A program made the position numbers and the translations under genes. DNA of 64,000 nucleotides. Origin: Paenibacillus_E oryzisoli_A. Lineage in GTDB: Bacteria > Bacillota > Bacilli > Paenibacillales > NBRC-103111. Below, one piece after another: positions 52,610 through 61,266 of this stretch. A model generated the notes under the pieces. It saw only the letters and a program-made list of their open reading frames with translations. It was not told where the DNA came from and searched no databases. Location of the stretch: contig NZ_JBCMUN010000007.1 in NCBI RefSeq assembly GCF_050467285.1, positions 610,346 through 674,345 on the forward strand, in the 5' to 3' direction. The stretch's first letter is position 1. Every line of letters begins with the position of its first letter.

Positions 52610-53176
52610 ATGCAAGATGCAGCACACTATGTCATTCCTTTTCTCTTCATCGCGTTCTTTATCTACAGAAGAATCAAACGAACCGTCGGCTTTCAGCCGC
52701 TGCGCAGGCGCCGACTCATCGTACGAACGAGCCTTTTCAGCGTGATTGGGGTGGTGATTCTAGCGCTCGGCTTCGTACATCCCATCCACTTTATCGGATA
52801 CGGACTTGGCCTTGCCGGTGGAACGCTGCTCGGTCTCACCGCCATACGGCATACGCGCTTTGAGCAACGTACAGACGGCTGGTATTACCGCACGCATCTC
52901 TGGATCGACATTACCGTGCTCGTTCTCTTCCTCGGTCGTCTCGCTTACCGCTATGCCGCGATCGCCGTTTCATCCACGCCGTCCAACATGAACCCTGCGG
53001 ACTTTAGCCAGTTTTCCAAAGACCCTGTCACGGCAGGCGCGTTTTTTATCATTGTGTCCTACTATGTCATCTACTTTGGCTATTTGCTCCGAGAAGAGAA
53101 GAATCTCGAGCCCTCGGCTCCTCTTCAGCCCCAAGTTCCGGTTCAGTCATCCGGGAATGTGAATATTGCAGACTAA
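52610..53176 (+). CDS. CcdC/DUF1453-like membrane protein
   Basis: 188 aa with five hydrophobic helices, a basic loop after helix 1 (YRRIKRTVGFQPLRRRR) and a conserved-looking RHTRFEQRTDGWYYRTHLWI block near residue 85. This fits the CcdC-like DUF1453 family of unknown function. The hydrophilic tail (about 160-188) is Pro/Gln-rich. GGAGG precedes the ATG; a promoter lies just upstream and a two-way terminator downstream. Confidence 0.8.
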   Translation: MQDAAHYVIPFLFIAFFIYRRIKRTVGFQPLRRRRLIVRTSLFSVIGVVILALGFVHPIHFIGYGLGLAGGTLLGLTAIRHTRFEQRTDGWYYRTHLWIDITVLVLFLGRLAYRYAAIAVSSTPSNMNPADFSQFSKDPVTAGAFFIIVSYYVIYFGYLLREEKNLEPSAPLQPQVPVQSSGNVNIAD

Positions 53177-53182
53177 ATGAAG

Positions 53183-53221
53183 AAAGAAGACATTGCTCCC
53201 ACGGAGGACAATGTCTTCTTT
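53183..53221. terminator. Bidirectional terminator between convergent genes
   Basis: A perfect 13-bp stem AAAGAAGACATTG/CAATGTCTTCTTT with a 13-base loop lies between the DUF1453-like gene and the ABC exporter gene; its arms supply short A/T runs for both directions. Confidence 0.8.
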
Positions 53222-53233
53222 CTATATGCCTAC

Positions 53234-55060
53234 TTATTGCTCCACGACGGCCTTCTTGAATTGCGTGCTGTACAGCCGCGCGTACAGCCCTTCCTGCGCG
53301 AGCAGCTCGCTGTGCGTGCCCCGCTCCGCGACGCTGCCAGCCTCGATCACCAGAATGTGATCGGCGGCCAGCACCGTCGAGAGCCGGTGCGCGATCACCA
53401 GCGTCGTGCGCCCCCGCATCAGCTCCTCGAGCGCCGACTGCACATAGGACTCGGATTCCGAGTCCAGGTGCGACGTCGCCTCATCGAGGATGAGGATGCG
53501 GGGCCGCTTCAGGATCGCGCGAGCAATCGCGATCCGCTGGCGCTCGCCGCCGGAGAGGCGGTGCCCGCGCTCGCCGACCATCGTGTCGTACCCTTCGGGG
53601 AGCGACACGATATAATCGTGGATGTAGGCCTGGCGGCAGGCCTCCTCCATCTCCTCACGCGTCGCGTCCTCACGCGCAAAGCGCAGGTTGTCCGCAATCG
53701 TCGCGTGGAACAGAAACGACTCCTGCGTGACGTACGCGATCTGCGCGCGGAGCGACGCCAGCTTCACGTCACGGACGTCCACCCCGTCGACCTCGACGAT
53801 GCCGCTCGTCGGGTCGTACAGCCGCGCGATCATGCCGATCAGCGTCGATTTACCCGCGCCGCTCGGTCCGACGAGCGCGATCATTTCCCCGGGCTGCGCC
53901 TCGAATGTGATGTCGCGCAGCGCGTACTGCCCCGGCTTATAAGCAAACGACACCTGCTTATAAGCCACCCGCCCCGCGACCGGCCCCAGCGGCCGCGCGT
54001 CTTCCCGGTCCATGACATCGGGCACCATGTCCTGGTACTCGAAAATGCGCTGGAACACCCCCAGCGCCGTCGCCACCTCCACCTGCAGGTTCAGCAGCGT
54101 GCCGACCGGCATGTACAGGCGCCCCAGATACGCGGCAAACGCCACGATCGCGCCGAGCGACATGCTGCCGTGGATGACGGAGTACCCGCCGTACAAATAA
54201 ATGATCGCGGTGCCCAGCGGCCCCAGCGTGCTCGTCGCCATGCCGAACCAGCGGCCCACCAGATTGAGCCGCAGCTCGAGATCCATGACCTTCTGATTCA
54301 TGGTCGTGAATTCCCGCTCCTGCTGCGCCTCTCTGCCAAAAATCCGCGTCAGCAGCGCCCCCGAAATGCCGAAGCTCTCGCTAAGCTGCGACGTAATGTC
54401 CGAACGCACCTTCTGCGTCTCCAGCCGGAGCGCTTTTCGCATCTTGGACACCTTTTTCACCGGCATCATAAAAAGCGGCAAAATCAGCAGCGCAATAATC
54501 GCCAGCTTCCAATCCAGCGCAAATAAAATGCCTATCGTCGTCAGCACGATGACGATCTGCGTAATCGAAGAGACGACCAGCGACGTCACGACGCTCTGCA
54601 CGGACTGTACGTCGCCGGTAATGCGTTGCACAATTTCACCAGATCGCGCATCGGTGAAGAACGCCATCGACTGCCGCTGCAAGTTATGAAACAGCGACTG
54701 CCCCAAATCGCGAATAACCCCCTGCGTCACCTTCGTATTGAGGTGGTTTTGCCACACCCCGAGCACACCGCTCAGCAGCGGAAGCACAATCATGAGCACC
54801 GCCATCACCGTCAGCAGCCTCATATTGCCCTGCGGAATCGCCTTATCGATGATCTCCTTCATCACAAGCGGTGGAATTAGTCCGATCACTGCCGCAAGCA
54901 GCGCCAAACCGATAATGACTGCAAGCTGCCCCCAGTACCTTCGAAAGAGCAGCAAAATCCGTTTCATCGACACATCCTTGAGCTTCGCCTTCGGGCGATT
55001 GCGGTCGGAAAGCCTTCCCCCCATGCCTCCCGGACCACCGCCCATCCCACCTGGTCCCAT
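53234..55060 (-). CDS. ABC exporter, fused membrane and ATPase domains (MsbA/BmrA-like)
   Basis: Half-transporter, 608 aa, acting as a dimer. A Gly/Met-rich N-terminal tail (about residues 1-18) precedes six membrane helices (about 45-330) and the nucleotide-binding domain: Walker A GPSGAGKST, Q-loop YVTQESFLF, signature LSGGERQRIAIARA, Walker B RILILDEATSHLD and the H-loop His of VIAHRLST. Likely substrates are drugs or lipids. The downstream side ends at a two-way terminator; the yyaC gene lies only 31 bp further upstream in transcription order, so they may be co-transcribed. Confidence 0.95.
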   Translation of the reverse strand: MGPGGMGGGPGGMGGRLSDRNRPKAKLKDVSMKRILLLFRRYWGQLAVIIGLALLAAVIGLIPPLVMKEIIDKAIPQGNMRLLTVMAVLMIVLPLLSGVLGVWQNHLNTKVTQGVIRDLGQSLFHNLQRQSMAFFTDARSGEIVQRITGDVQSVQSVVTSLVVSSITQIVIVLTTIGILFALDWKLAIIALLILPLFMMPVKKVSKMRKALRLETQKVRSDITSQLSESFGISGALLTRIFGREAQQEREFTTMNQKVMDLELRLNLVGRWFGMATSTLGPLGTAIIYLYGGYSVIHGSMSLGAIVAFAAYLGRLYMPVGTLLNLQVEVATALGVFQRIFEYQDMVPDVMDREDARPLGPVAGRVAYKQVSFAYKPGQYALRDITFEAQPGEMIALVGPSGAGKSTLIGMIARLYDPTSGIVEVDGVDVRDVKLASLRAQIAYVTQESFLFHATIADNLRFAREDATREEMEEACRQAYIHDYIVSLPEGYDTMVGERGHRLSGGERQRIAIARAILKRPRILILDEATSHLDSESESYVQSALEELMRGRTTLVIAHRLSTVLAADHILVIEAGSVAERGTHSELLAQEGLYARLYSTQFKKAVVEQ

Positions 55061-55090
55061 TCTTATCGCTCCTTACTTCGTCGAAATCTC

Positions 55091-55633
55091 CTATTCCTCA
55101 TGCCGCGGAAACGCATACACAATCGCCCGCACGACGTCGCCGGCCATCTGCATCACATGGTACAGCGAAGTCGTCTGCAGCACGCTGTACTGCCTAGGTC
55201 CGTCGGCATTTACAATCGCCGCAATCGTATAATCGCCGACCTGCGGCAGCACCTTACCGACGGATTTGCCCGGCGCAATCGGCTGATTCGACAGCTGATA
55301 CATGCCGACGCTCAGCTTTTGCCCTAGACAAGCATCAACGGCAATGACCGTCGCCCCTGCTGGGATCTCCGCAAGCCGCTGCGGCAAATTGCTGGCATCG
55401 CACGGCGCCGCCAGCGTCCCTACAACCGACTTATAGCCCAGCCCCGCAAGCTGGCTGCCGACCAAAGGTCCGAGCGCATCGCCGGTCGAGCGATCCGTCC
55501 CTATACACACAAACGCTACCCGATCGGCGTCAAGCCTCTCATCCGTCGCGATCGCTTTCAATTGCTCCGCAAGCTCATCCGCTTTGCATTTTTTCCAAAA
55601 CTGCGCTTGCCCGTGAATCTTGTCGTCCTCCAT
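55091..55633 (-). CDS. yyaC: Spore protease YyaC-like protein
   Basis: 180 aa of the YyaC family, made during sporulation and similar in fold to the germination protease (GPR). Family marks: FVCIGTDRSTGDALGPLVGS near residue 45, PCDASNLP, ATVIAVDACLG near 100 and VNADGPRQYSVLQTTSL near 145. The ATG at 55633 has AAGGGAGG six bases upstream; an in-frame ATG 27 bases earlier lacks one. It lies upstream of the ABC exporter gene, divergent from the glycosyltransferase. Confidence 0.93.
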   Translation of the reverse strand: MEDDKIHGQAQFWKKCKADELAEQLKAIATDERLDADRVAFVCIGTDRSTGDALGPLVGSQLAGLGYKSVVGTLAAPCDASNLPQRLAEIPAGATVIAVDACLGQKLSVGMYQLSNQPIAPGKSVGKVLPQVGDYTIAAIVNADGPRQYSVLQTTSLYHVMQMAGDVVRAIVYAFPRHEE

Positions 55634-55680
55634 TTCAGCCTCCCTTTCGTGCAGAGACATTTCCTCCAGCTTCTTCTGGA

Positions 55681-55689
55681 TGGTATAAT
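55681..55689 (+). promoter_or_regulatory. Extended -10 promoter of the glycosyltransferase gene
   Basis: TGGTATAAT fits the TGnTATAAT extended -10 form; the -35 position (TTTCCT) is poor, as is usual for this promoter type. It lies 37 bp before the start codon. Confidence 0.6.
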
Positions 55690-55725
55690 GCGGTCATCTT
55701 CTATTCTTTCACAGGGAGGCCCCCG

Positions 55726-56913
55726 ATGTCCATTCTTAGCCTTATCGCGCTGGTCGGACTCCTCTACTGGCTGTATGTCACCCGCGAGGTATTCCAGAGC
55801 AAGCATCTGTTCGGCACACTTCCGAAAGCGGAGTGCCTGCCGGACAAGCCGCCGCTCGTCTCTGTCATTATCGCCGCCAAGGAAGAGGAGGGGAGCATCC
55901 AGGATACCGTCCGGCACCTGCTCTCCCAAAACTACCCTCGCCTGGAAATCATCGCAGTCAACGACCGATCGATGGACCGTACCGGCATCAAGCTCGACGA
56001 GCTGCGCAAATGGTCCGAAGGCACTAGCGGCATTGCGACACCGCTGCGCATCATTCATATTACCCAGCTTCCGCAAGGGTGGCTTGGGAAAAATCACGCC
56101 CTCTACCAAGGCTATCTGCAAGCAAGAGGACAATATTTGCTATTTACCGATGCGGATATTACGTTTGCCCCGGACACCATTGCCGACAGCATCGCTTATA
56201 TGCAAAAAGAGGACGTCCAGCACCTCACGCTGACGCCTACGATGACCGCACGCGGACCGCTGCTCCGCGGCTTCGTGCACTTCTTCCTGTTCGCGTTCGC
56301 GCTCTTCGTTCGCCCGTGGCGGGCGAACCTCGAAAGCGCTCGGGAACCGGGCATCGGGATCGGCGCGTTTAACCTGGTGAAGCGCACCGCTTATGAAGCC
56401 GTCGGCACGCACCGCGCGATTGCGCTGCGCCCCGACGACGACCTCCAGCTCGGCATTGCGCTAAAGCGCGCCGGCTTCCGTCAAAGGCTGCTCTCCGGCA
56501 AGCATCTCCTGCGCGTCGAATGGTACCCCAGCCTGCGTGAAGCGATCCGCGGCCTCGAGAAAAACCTTTTTTCCGGCTTCCGCTACAGCTACCTGATCGC
56601 GCTCGTCGCCTGCTTGGGCCAACTGGTCGGCTTCCTCCTCCCTTGGCTCGGCATGCTGCTGCTCTGGGATTGGCGCGGCGCCGTCTTCGCCGTGAACGTC
56701 ATCCTGCAAATCTGGCTGTACCGCAGACTGATGCAGCAGCTCATGAGCAGGCGCGGCGACGAAGCGTACCTGCTGCCCGTCAGCGCGGCGCTCATGCTGT
56801 ACACCATGGTCCGCTCGGTTTGGCTGACCTGGCGGCAGGGCGGCATCTACTGGCGAGGCACGTTCTACGCACTGCGCGATCTCAAGGAAGCACATGCCAA
56901 ACGCACCAAATAA
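55726..56913 (+). CDS. Family 2 glycosyltransferase, membrane-bound (CrtQ-like)
   Basis: 395 aa. One N-terminal helix, a GT-A domain (about 40-240) with SVIIAAKEEEGSI, the NDRSMDRT Asp site near residue 85 and the metal-binding TDADITF near 145, and two to four C-terminal helices (about 285-370). The layout resembles glycosyltransferases that modify carotenoid acids or lipids (CrtQ type). The acceptor is unknown and no pigment genes are adjacent. GGGAGG precedes the ATG; a terminator follows. Confidence 0.88.
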   Translation: MSILSLIALVGLLYWLYVTREVFQSKHLFGTLPKAECLPDKPPLVSVIIAAKEEEGSIQDTVRHLLSQNYPRLEIIAVNDRSMDRTGIKLDELRKWSEGTSGIATPLRIIHITQLPQGWLGKNHALYQGYLQARGQYLLFTDADITFAPDTIADSIAYMQKEDVQHLTLTPTMTARGPLLRGFVHFFLFAFALFVRPWRANLESAREPGIGIGAFNLVKRTAYEAVGTHRAIALRPDDDLQLGIALKRAGFRQRLLSGKHLLRVEWYPSLREAIRGLEKNLFSGFRYSYLIALVACLGQLVGFLLPWLGMLLLWDWRGAVFAVNVILQIWLYRRLMQQLMSRRGDEAYLLPVSAALMLYTMVRSVWLTWRQGGIYWRGTFYALRDLKEAHAKRTK

Positions 56914-56949
56914 GCGTTACTCCTGCGAGCAAAGCTTATCGATCCGCAC

Positions 56950-56990
56950 GCCCTCAGACGCGCTTCGCGTTCGAGGGCTTTTATTTTTTT
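56950..56990 (+). terminator. Intrinsic terminator of the glycosyltransferase gene
   Basis: Stem GCCCTC/GAGGGC extended by GACGCG/CGCGTT, short loop, then TTTTATTTTTTT. Confidence 0.85.
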
Positions 56991-57654
56991 AATGCACGCG
57001 ATTCATGCGCACAACCCGGTAATACAGCTGTTCCAGCATCTCCTGCTCCACTTCGAGGTAGCCCTCGACATGGACATAGTCCCCGAGTATGAACGACGTC
57101 GCATCGACGGAATCCGCGTGGGTGAGGAAGAGCAGCGCTCCCCTGTCATTGCCGATGACGAAAGCCGTCTGTTCCTTGACCTGAAACTTCTCCAACACTT
57201 TGCCGTGATGAGACCTTGCGATATGATGAAACCGCCAAGCCTCGCCTTCCTTCACGATAAAATACAACACGCGGTTCCGCTGATGATTGCTGAATTCCCG
57301 GGTCACCCCGATCATGCAGACACTCTCGCCGATCCTTATATATTCATCGACCACATGGGATTTCAGACGCAGACGGTGTACATTTTTTTGCTGAATGTAG
57401 GCCTCCATCTCATCGACCGAGCGGTGATCCCTCGGGTCTTGCCTCGTCGCATAGAACACTTCTTTAATGAAGGTATCTGTCTGTAAGTGACGCGCCCCTT
57501 TAAAATGATTATACGTTTGAAAAAATTGCTGAATCACCCCGCGCACCTCTTCCGGAATGTCGGGAACCACATCAACGCTGTACAGGTTAACAGCCCGATT
57601 CGACGTCCGCGTGCGATTGCGATAAAACCAGCTTTTCCAGACACCTGCCTGCAT
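56989..57654 (-). CDS. Hypothetical 221-aa soluble protein
   Basis: No signal or membrane helix; alpha/beta pattern with a His/Arg-rich middle (RDHRSVDEMEAYIQQKNVHR) and a beta-rich C-terminal half that could be a small barrel. The ATG has AGGA four bases upstream. Its end abuts the T-run of the convergent glycosyltransferase terminator. I do not recognise a family; codon use and length favour a real gene. Confidence 0.7.
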   Translation of the reverse strand: MQAGVWKSWFYRNRTRTSNRAVNLYSVDVVPDIPEEVRGVIQQFFQTYNHFKGARHLQTDTFIKEVFYATRQDPRDHRSVDEMEAYIQQKNVHRLRLKSHVVDEYIRIGESVCMIGVTREFSNHQRNRVLYFIVKEGEAWRFHHIARSHHGKVLEKFQVKEQTAFVIGNDRGALLFLTHADSVDATSFILGDYVHVEGYLEVEQEMLEQLYYRVVRMNRVH

Positions 57655-57827
57655 GCTTCCTGCGTCACCTACTTTCTTGCAACCATTTCTCCATTATAGG
57701 CGAAAATTTGTAAAATTTCGATAAAAATCGCGCATTTTTCAACAAAAAGAACACTTGCCGCTCCGCTCTTCTATGACAAGAAGAACATGCAAACAAGTGT
57801 TCCTGATTTCCCAGCCGGTTTCTCCGT

Positions 57828-58745
57828 CTAAAAGACTCTCTTCGCGCCCACGTAGCGGGAGCTCCAATAGTTGCTGGAGAGACTGTCAACCGTCACGCCG
57901 CTGGATGTGGTGGATGAGATAAATTGATGATTCCCTAAGTAAATCCCTACATGATTGACCTGCTTGGCCGCGAAAAACACAAGATCGCCCGCCTGCAAAT
58001 CCGTCACACGCGTTCCGGCATTGTCGTACATGCCGACCGATGTTCTCGGCAGATCGATGCCTTTCGCCAGAAACAGGTAGCGAACGAATCCGGAACAATC
58101 AAAACCGCTTGGCGTCGTGCCGCCCCATCTGTATGGGGTGCCTTGATATGCGCTGGCTGCTTGAATGATCTGCTCGGACAGCGATGGTGCCGCTGCCGCT
58201 TTCATTTGGGCGACCGCCGGTTTCGGCGGTGGCGGAGGCGCAATGTACGCCGGCTTGTGCGGCTTGCCGTCCGCATCGACAATCGCAAGGTCGTTGGCTT
58301 CGCTCCATTCGATCGGCGAACCGAACGTCTCCGTGATGAAGCGCAGCGGCACGTATGTATTGCCTTGGTACAGCTTCGGCGAGCTTTCCAGCGAAATCCA
58401 CTTGCTGTTCACAATCGCTTTCTCCTGGTCGGTCGTGAGCTGTATGGCCTGATCGTTATTGACCAGCGTGACCATGACACCGTTCTCCTTGCGTTCCCAG
58501 CCGATTTGGTAGCCGAGCTTCTCGGACAGTACGCGCAGCGGTACTTGGAGGATACCTTCCTCGTCAATAAAAGGTTGTACCTCCGGGAACTTCAGCAGTT
58601 CATCGTTAACTTGCACCTTCACCGGCGTTCCGGCTGGTGTAGGCGCATCCGCCTGTGCGGCTTGCGCTTGCGGCCCGGCAATCAAAACAAACGCCGCCCC
58701 TGCCGCCGCGCATGAACCTATAAAGCTTTTGGCAAAAACCTTCAA
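57828..58745 (-). CDS. NlpC/P60 cell-wall endopeptidase with copper amine oxidase-like N-terminal domain
   Basis: Secreted peptidoglycan hydrolase, 305 aa. Signal peptide (1-30); a 'Cu amine oxidase N-terminal' domain (about 42-158), which in Paenibacillus proteins is thought to bind the wall; a Pro-rich linker (168-178); and an NlpC/P60 domain (190-305) with catalytic Cys217 (GFDCSGF), His265 (VNHVGIYL) and a third polar residue, probably His273. The start is TTG, with GGAGG seven bases upstream and no usable ATG. A c-di-AMP riboswitch in the leader (58760-58890) should switch the gene off when c-di-AMP is high, as known for other wall hydrolase genes. Confidence 0.94.
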   Translation of the reverse strand: MKVFAKSFIGSCAAAGAAFVLIAGPQAQAAQADAPTPAGTPVKVQVNDELLKFPEVQPFIDEEGILQVPLRVLSEKLGYQIGWERKENGVMVTLVNNDQAIQLTTDQEKAIVNSKWISLESSPKLYQGNTYVPLRFITETFGSPIEWSEANDLAIVDADGKPHKPAYIAPPPPPKPAVAQMKAAAAPSLSEQIIQAASAYQGTPYRWGGTTPSGFDCSGFVRYLFLAKGIDLPRTSVGMYDNAGTRVTDLQAGDLVFFAAKQVNHVGIYLGNHQFISSTTSSGVTVDSLSSNYWSSRYVGAKRVF

Positions 58746-58759
58746 ACCATTTCCTCCTT

Positions 58760-58890
58760 GACGCCTCCGAGGTTAGTTGACGGGTTCGGGAAGAGGTTTT
58801 CCCTAGTAAGACCGGCAAGCCGATCTTGTGCATTCACCCCAAGTAAAGAAGTCCCCCGTACCGGAGCTTTTGCTGCTCCAGGATTCGGCA
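58760..58890 (-). promoter_or_regulatory. ydaO-type cyclic-di-AMP riboswitch
   Basis: The leader of the NlpC/P60 gene shows the conserved ydaO blocks in order on the minus strand: GCCGAATCCTGGAGC, CCGGTACGGGGGAC, TTGGGGTGAATGCAC, AGGGAAAACCTCTTCCCGA, ACCCGTCA-ACTAACCTCGGAGGC. These form the pseudo-symmetric aptamer that binds two c-di-AMP. The last stem ends about 15 bases before the TTG start codon, close to the Shine-Dalgarno site. Confidence 0.92.
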
Positions 58891-58893
58891 TTT

Positions 58894-58922
58894 TTAGTCT
58901 ATGTTAGACTAGCATAGGTCAA
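58894..58922 (-). promoter_or_regulatory. Promoter with embedded palindrome upstream of the riboswitch
   Basis: TTGACC (58917-58922) is a good -35 box. The -10 box is TAGACT (15-base spacer) or GACTAA (17-base spacer). The perfect palindrome TAGTCTA-TGT-TAGACTA (58895-58911) covers the -10 region. Transcription would start right at the riboswitch. Confidence 0.6.
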
Positions 58923-58961
58923 AACAGTCTGGCAACTTTTGCGAACTGGTAAATATTTCTG

Positions 58962-59468
58962 TTACTTTTTGTAAACTTCTGCATACAGGATGCGCTTGTA
59001 AGGAAGGAACTCCGCTTCCGTCAGAGGATCGGGATAACTCATAATGTTGAGCACGATCTCTGGCTGGCCTGTTCTAAGCGGGGGCTGCTTGTACGGAAAG
59101 TTATTCAGATGAAAGCCGCAGCGCTCATAAAAATGAATCCTCCGCTCGGCTATGGCCTCATCTGGAGGCTCCACCTCCAGCACGATCGGCGAGGCTCCGC
59201 TGTGCATATAATCCGTCAGCATCCGCTTGCCGATGCCACCACCCCGGATCGCGGCTCCCACGGCAATGTGCTCCACGAAGCGGAACGTGCCAAAATCCCA
59301 GCTTGCCAAGAAACCTGCGGCTCGCCCGGTCTCGTCCCTCTCTATATGCAGACGATAATTCGGGTGTCCCAGCAGTGCTCGCTGACCTTCATACGCCCGA
59401 ATCTCCGTCACCGGAAAAGCGGCCTCCATCAGCTCGAATACCTCTTCAAACGGTAGTTGTTTCTTCAT
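58962..59468 (-). CDS. GNAT-family N-acetyltransferase
   Basis: 168 aa. The acetyl-CoA binding motif A reads VAVGAAIRGGGIGKRMLTDYM near residue 75, with a preceding FVEHIAV strand and a following IVLEVEPP strand and FYERCGFH segment, all in GNAT order. The substrate is unknown. It stands alone between the riboswitch-controlled gene and the first tRNA array. Confidence 0.93.
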   Translation of the reverse strand: MKKQLPFEEVFELMEAAFPVTEIRAYEGQRALLGHPNYRLHIERDETGRAAGFLASWDFGTFRFVEHIAVGAAIRGGGIGKRMLTDYMHSGASPIVLEVEPPDEAIAERRIHFYERCGFHLNNFPYKQPPLRTGQPEIVLNIMSYPDPLTEAEFLPYKRILYAEVYKK

Positions 59469-59512
59469 TCGCTCATCATCTCCTATCTAGTTAGGATGTC
59501 CATTGAAAGCAG

Positions 59513-59540
59513 AAAAAGAACCACCCTAAGGTGGTTCTTT
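59513..59540 (-). terminator. Terminator of the first tRNA array
   Basis: Minus strand: stem GAACCACC/GGTGGTTC, four-base loop, then TTTTT, directly after tRNA-Gly(TCC). Confidence 0.92.
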
Positions 59541-59544
59541 CATA

Positions 59545-59615
59545 AGCGGGCGATGGGAATCGAACCCACGCGATCAGCTTGGAAGGCTGAAGTTCTACCA
59601 TTAAACTACGCCCGC
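59545..59615 (-). tRNA. tRNA-Gly (TCC)
   Basis: Complete cloverleaf; acceptor GCGGGCG/CGCCCGC, anticodon loop CTTCCAA. CCA is not encoded. Last gene of a four-tRNA array. Confidence 0.97.
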
Positions 59616-59633
59616 GTAATATGAAATTGATGG

Positions 59634-59707
59634 TCGGGACGACACGATTTGAACATGCGACCCCCTGCTCCCAAAGCAGGTGCTCTACCAAGCTGAGCTA
59701 CGTCCCG
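59634..59707 (-). tRNA. tRNA-Pro (TGG)
   Basis: Complete cloverleaf; acceptor CGGGACG/CGTCCCG, anticodon loop TTTGGGA, T-arm GTTCAAATC. Confidence 0.97.
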
Positions 59708-59730
59708 AAGTATCAATTTAGAAAAAATGG

Positions 59731-59804
59731 CGCGCCCTGAGAGATTCGAACTCCCGACCTTTTGATTCGTAGTCAAATACTCTATCCAGCTGAGCTAAGG
59801 GCGC
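59731..59804 (-). tRNA. tRNA-Arg (ACG)
   Basis: Complete cloverleaf; acceptor GCGCCCT/AGGGCGC, anticodon loop CTACGAA. The wobble A is normally deaminated to inosine. Confidence 0.97.
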
Positions 59805-59851
59805 TTAGATGTTACGAAGTAAACATTGCTTCGTAAGCATAAACTTTATGG

Positions 59852-59923
59852 AGCGGAAGACGGGGATCGAACCCGCGACCCTCGCCTTGGCAAGGCGATG
59901 CTCTACCGCTGAGCCACTTCCGC
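59852..59923 (-). tRNA. tRNA-Gly (GCC)
   Basis: Complete cloverleaf; acceptor GCGGAAG/CTTCCGC, anticodon loop TTGCCAA. First gene of the four-tRNA array. Confidence 0.97.
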
Positions 59924-60024
59924 GCGGTAATGTTTCTTTCGTCGCTCCAACCGTTTGTCCGAGGCGACAAGGAATAATATATCAGGAATCGCAGACAAAT
60001 GCAACTGGTTTTTATTACTTTTTT

Positions 60025-60723
60025 TCACTTTATAAAAATCCCGCCAAAAGGCAGCACTTCCCGCGCAATTCGCCGCAGCAAACCGTCCGTCTGCATATGC
60101 TCGTCGAGCTTGCGATCCGGCTTGCAAGGCTGCACAAGCACCTGCCCTTGCCCGGTCAGCTCCCATTGGTAATTCATATGCTGACTCGCCAGCGTATTGC
60201 CGTATACGCACAGCCGCAAGTTCGCCTGTTTCGGGTAGGCAATGAGGCATTGCGCATCCACATATAGAGGCTTTTCCGGGCTCAACGCCATGGGATAAAC
60301 AGGTCCCGCCGTCAGGATGCCGATCGTGCCGCTCCCGCTGAACTGCATTTTAATCAAATCCTGCGTGATGATCGTATTCTTCATGCTCTGCAAGTGAGAA
60401 GTGAATGTAACCCCTTCCGTATAAAACAGCACATGCTTAAACTCGTACAGCAAATCGTCGCCTTCCGCAATCGGAATGACGGTCATGTTGTAGCCTTCCG
60501 GCAGCCCGACAAGCACCTCAGCCGGCCCGGTAATCCGCGATTGAATGAGCCTTTTTTTCCGGTACATGTTCGGCAGCTTCATCAGCCCATCTTCGCGCTG
60601 GTTCGGTTTTCCTTGAAACGCGACGATCTGGTTGGGGTGCAGAATATGGACGGTTTCGGCCGACTCCACATGTAAGGTGGCTACTTTCGCTTGTGCGCTG
60701 TTTTCGTGAAATTGAACATCCAT
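60025..60723 (-). CDS. AIM24-family protein
   Basis: 232 aa, double-stranded beta-helix fold of the AIM24/TIGR00266 type; marks include LHPNQIVAFQG, the GTIGILTAGPVYPMAL segment near residue 140 and AYPKQANLRL. Function in bacteria is unknown. GGGGAGG precedes the ATG. It lies 15 bp after the coiled-coil membrane protein gene and is probably co-transcribed with it. Confidence 0.88.
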   Translation of the reverse strand: MDVQFHENSAQAKVATLHVESAETVHILHPNQIVAFQGKPNQREDGLMKLPNMYRKKRLIQSRITGPAEVLVGLPEGYNMTVIPIAEGDDLLYEFKHVLFYTEGVTFTSHLQSMKNTIITQDLIKMQFSGSGTIGILTAGPVYPMALSPEKPLYVDAQCLIAYPKQANLRLCVYGNTLASQHMNYQWELTGQGQVLVQPCKPDRKLDEHMQTDGLLRRIAREVLPFGGIFIK

Positions 60724-60738
60724 GCCACTTCCCCTCCC

Positions 60739-61221
60739 CTACTTCCGTATAGCCCGCCTCCGGTTCCGCCACAGGACAAACCGAATGACCCGGCCGATGA
60801 CAAAATATCCAATCACGAGTCCAACTACCGTCAGGATCATCGTTGTAATTTTGCGGTTGCGCTTCTCTTTGTTTTGCGCCAACTCCTCCATTGCTTTGAG
60901 CCGCGCTTGCAGCTGCTCATTCTCCTGCTTCAGCGCATCGTTCTGGCTCAGCAGCCTCTCCTCTGTCTCTTTGGACTGCCTCATCGCTTCGGAGAGCTTC
61001 TCCTGCTGTTCGTCAATCTTGCCTTTCTGTTCTTCAAGCTGCTGCTTGGCGGCATCATAATCTTTTTGAATCTGTTCCACATTGCTCGGAAGCTGATAAA
61101 TATCCTTAATCCGATCGAAAAAAGACGCCTGAGCCGAAGAGGCCGGACCGAAAAGCCCCACAGTGGCAGCCAGCGCACATACAGCCAGTCCCAAGTTCCA
61201 ACGACGATAAGCGCTCCTCAT
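60739..61221 (-). CDS. Exported coiled-coil protein with C-terminal membrane helix
   Basis: 160 aa. A signal peptide (about 1-31, ending AQA) is followed by a Lys/Glu/Gln-rich coiled coil (about 45-120) and a membrane helix (about 128-146) with a very basic end (RNRRRAIRK). The topology places the coiled coil outside and the basic tail inside. No family is recognised. GGAGG precedes the ATG. It is paired with the AIM24-type gene. Confidence 0.78.
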   Translation of the reverse strand: MRSAYRRWNLGLAVCALAATVGLFGPASSAQASFFDRIKDIYQLPSNVEQIQKDYDAAKQQLEEQKGKIDEQQEKLSEAMRQSKETEERLLSQNDALKQENEQLQARLKAMEELAQNKEKRNRKITTMILTVVGLVIGYFVIGRVIRFVLWRNRRRAIRK

Positions 61222-61266
61222 CCGCCTCTCCTCCCCTCGCTGCCGATTTCGACATTTTCTTTTATT

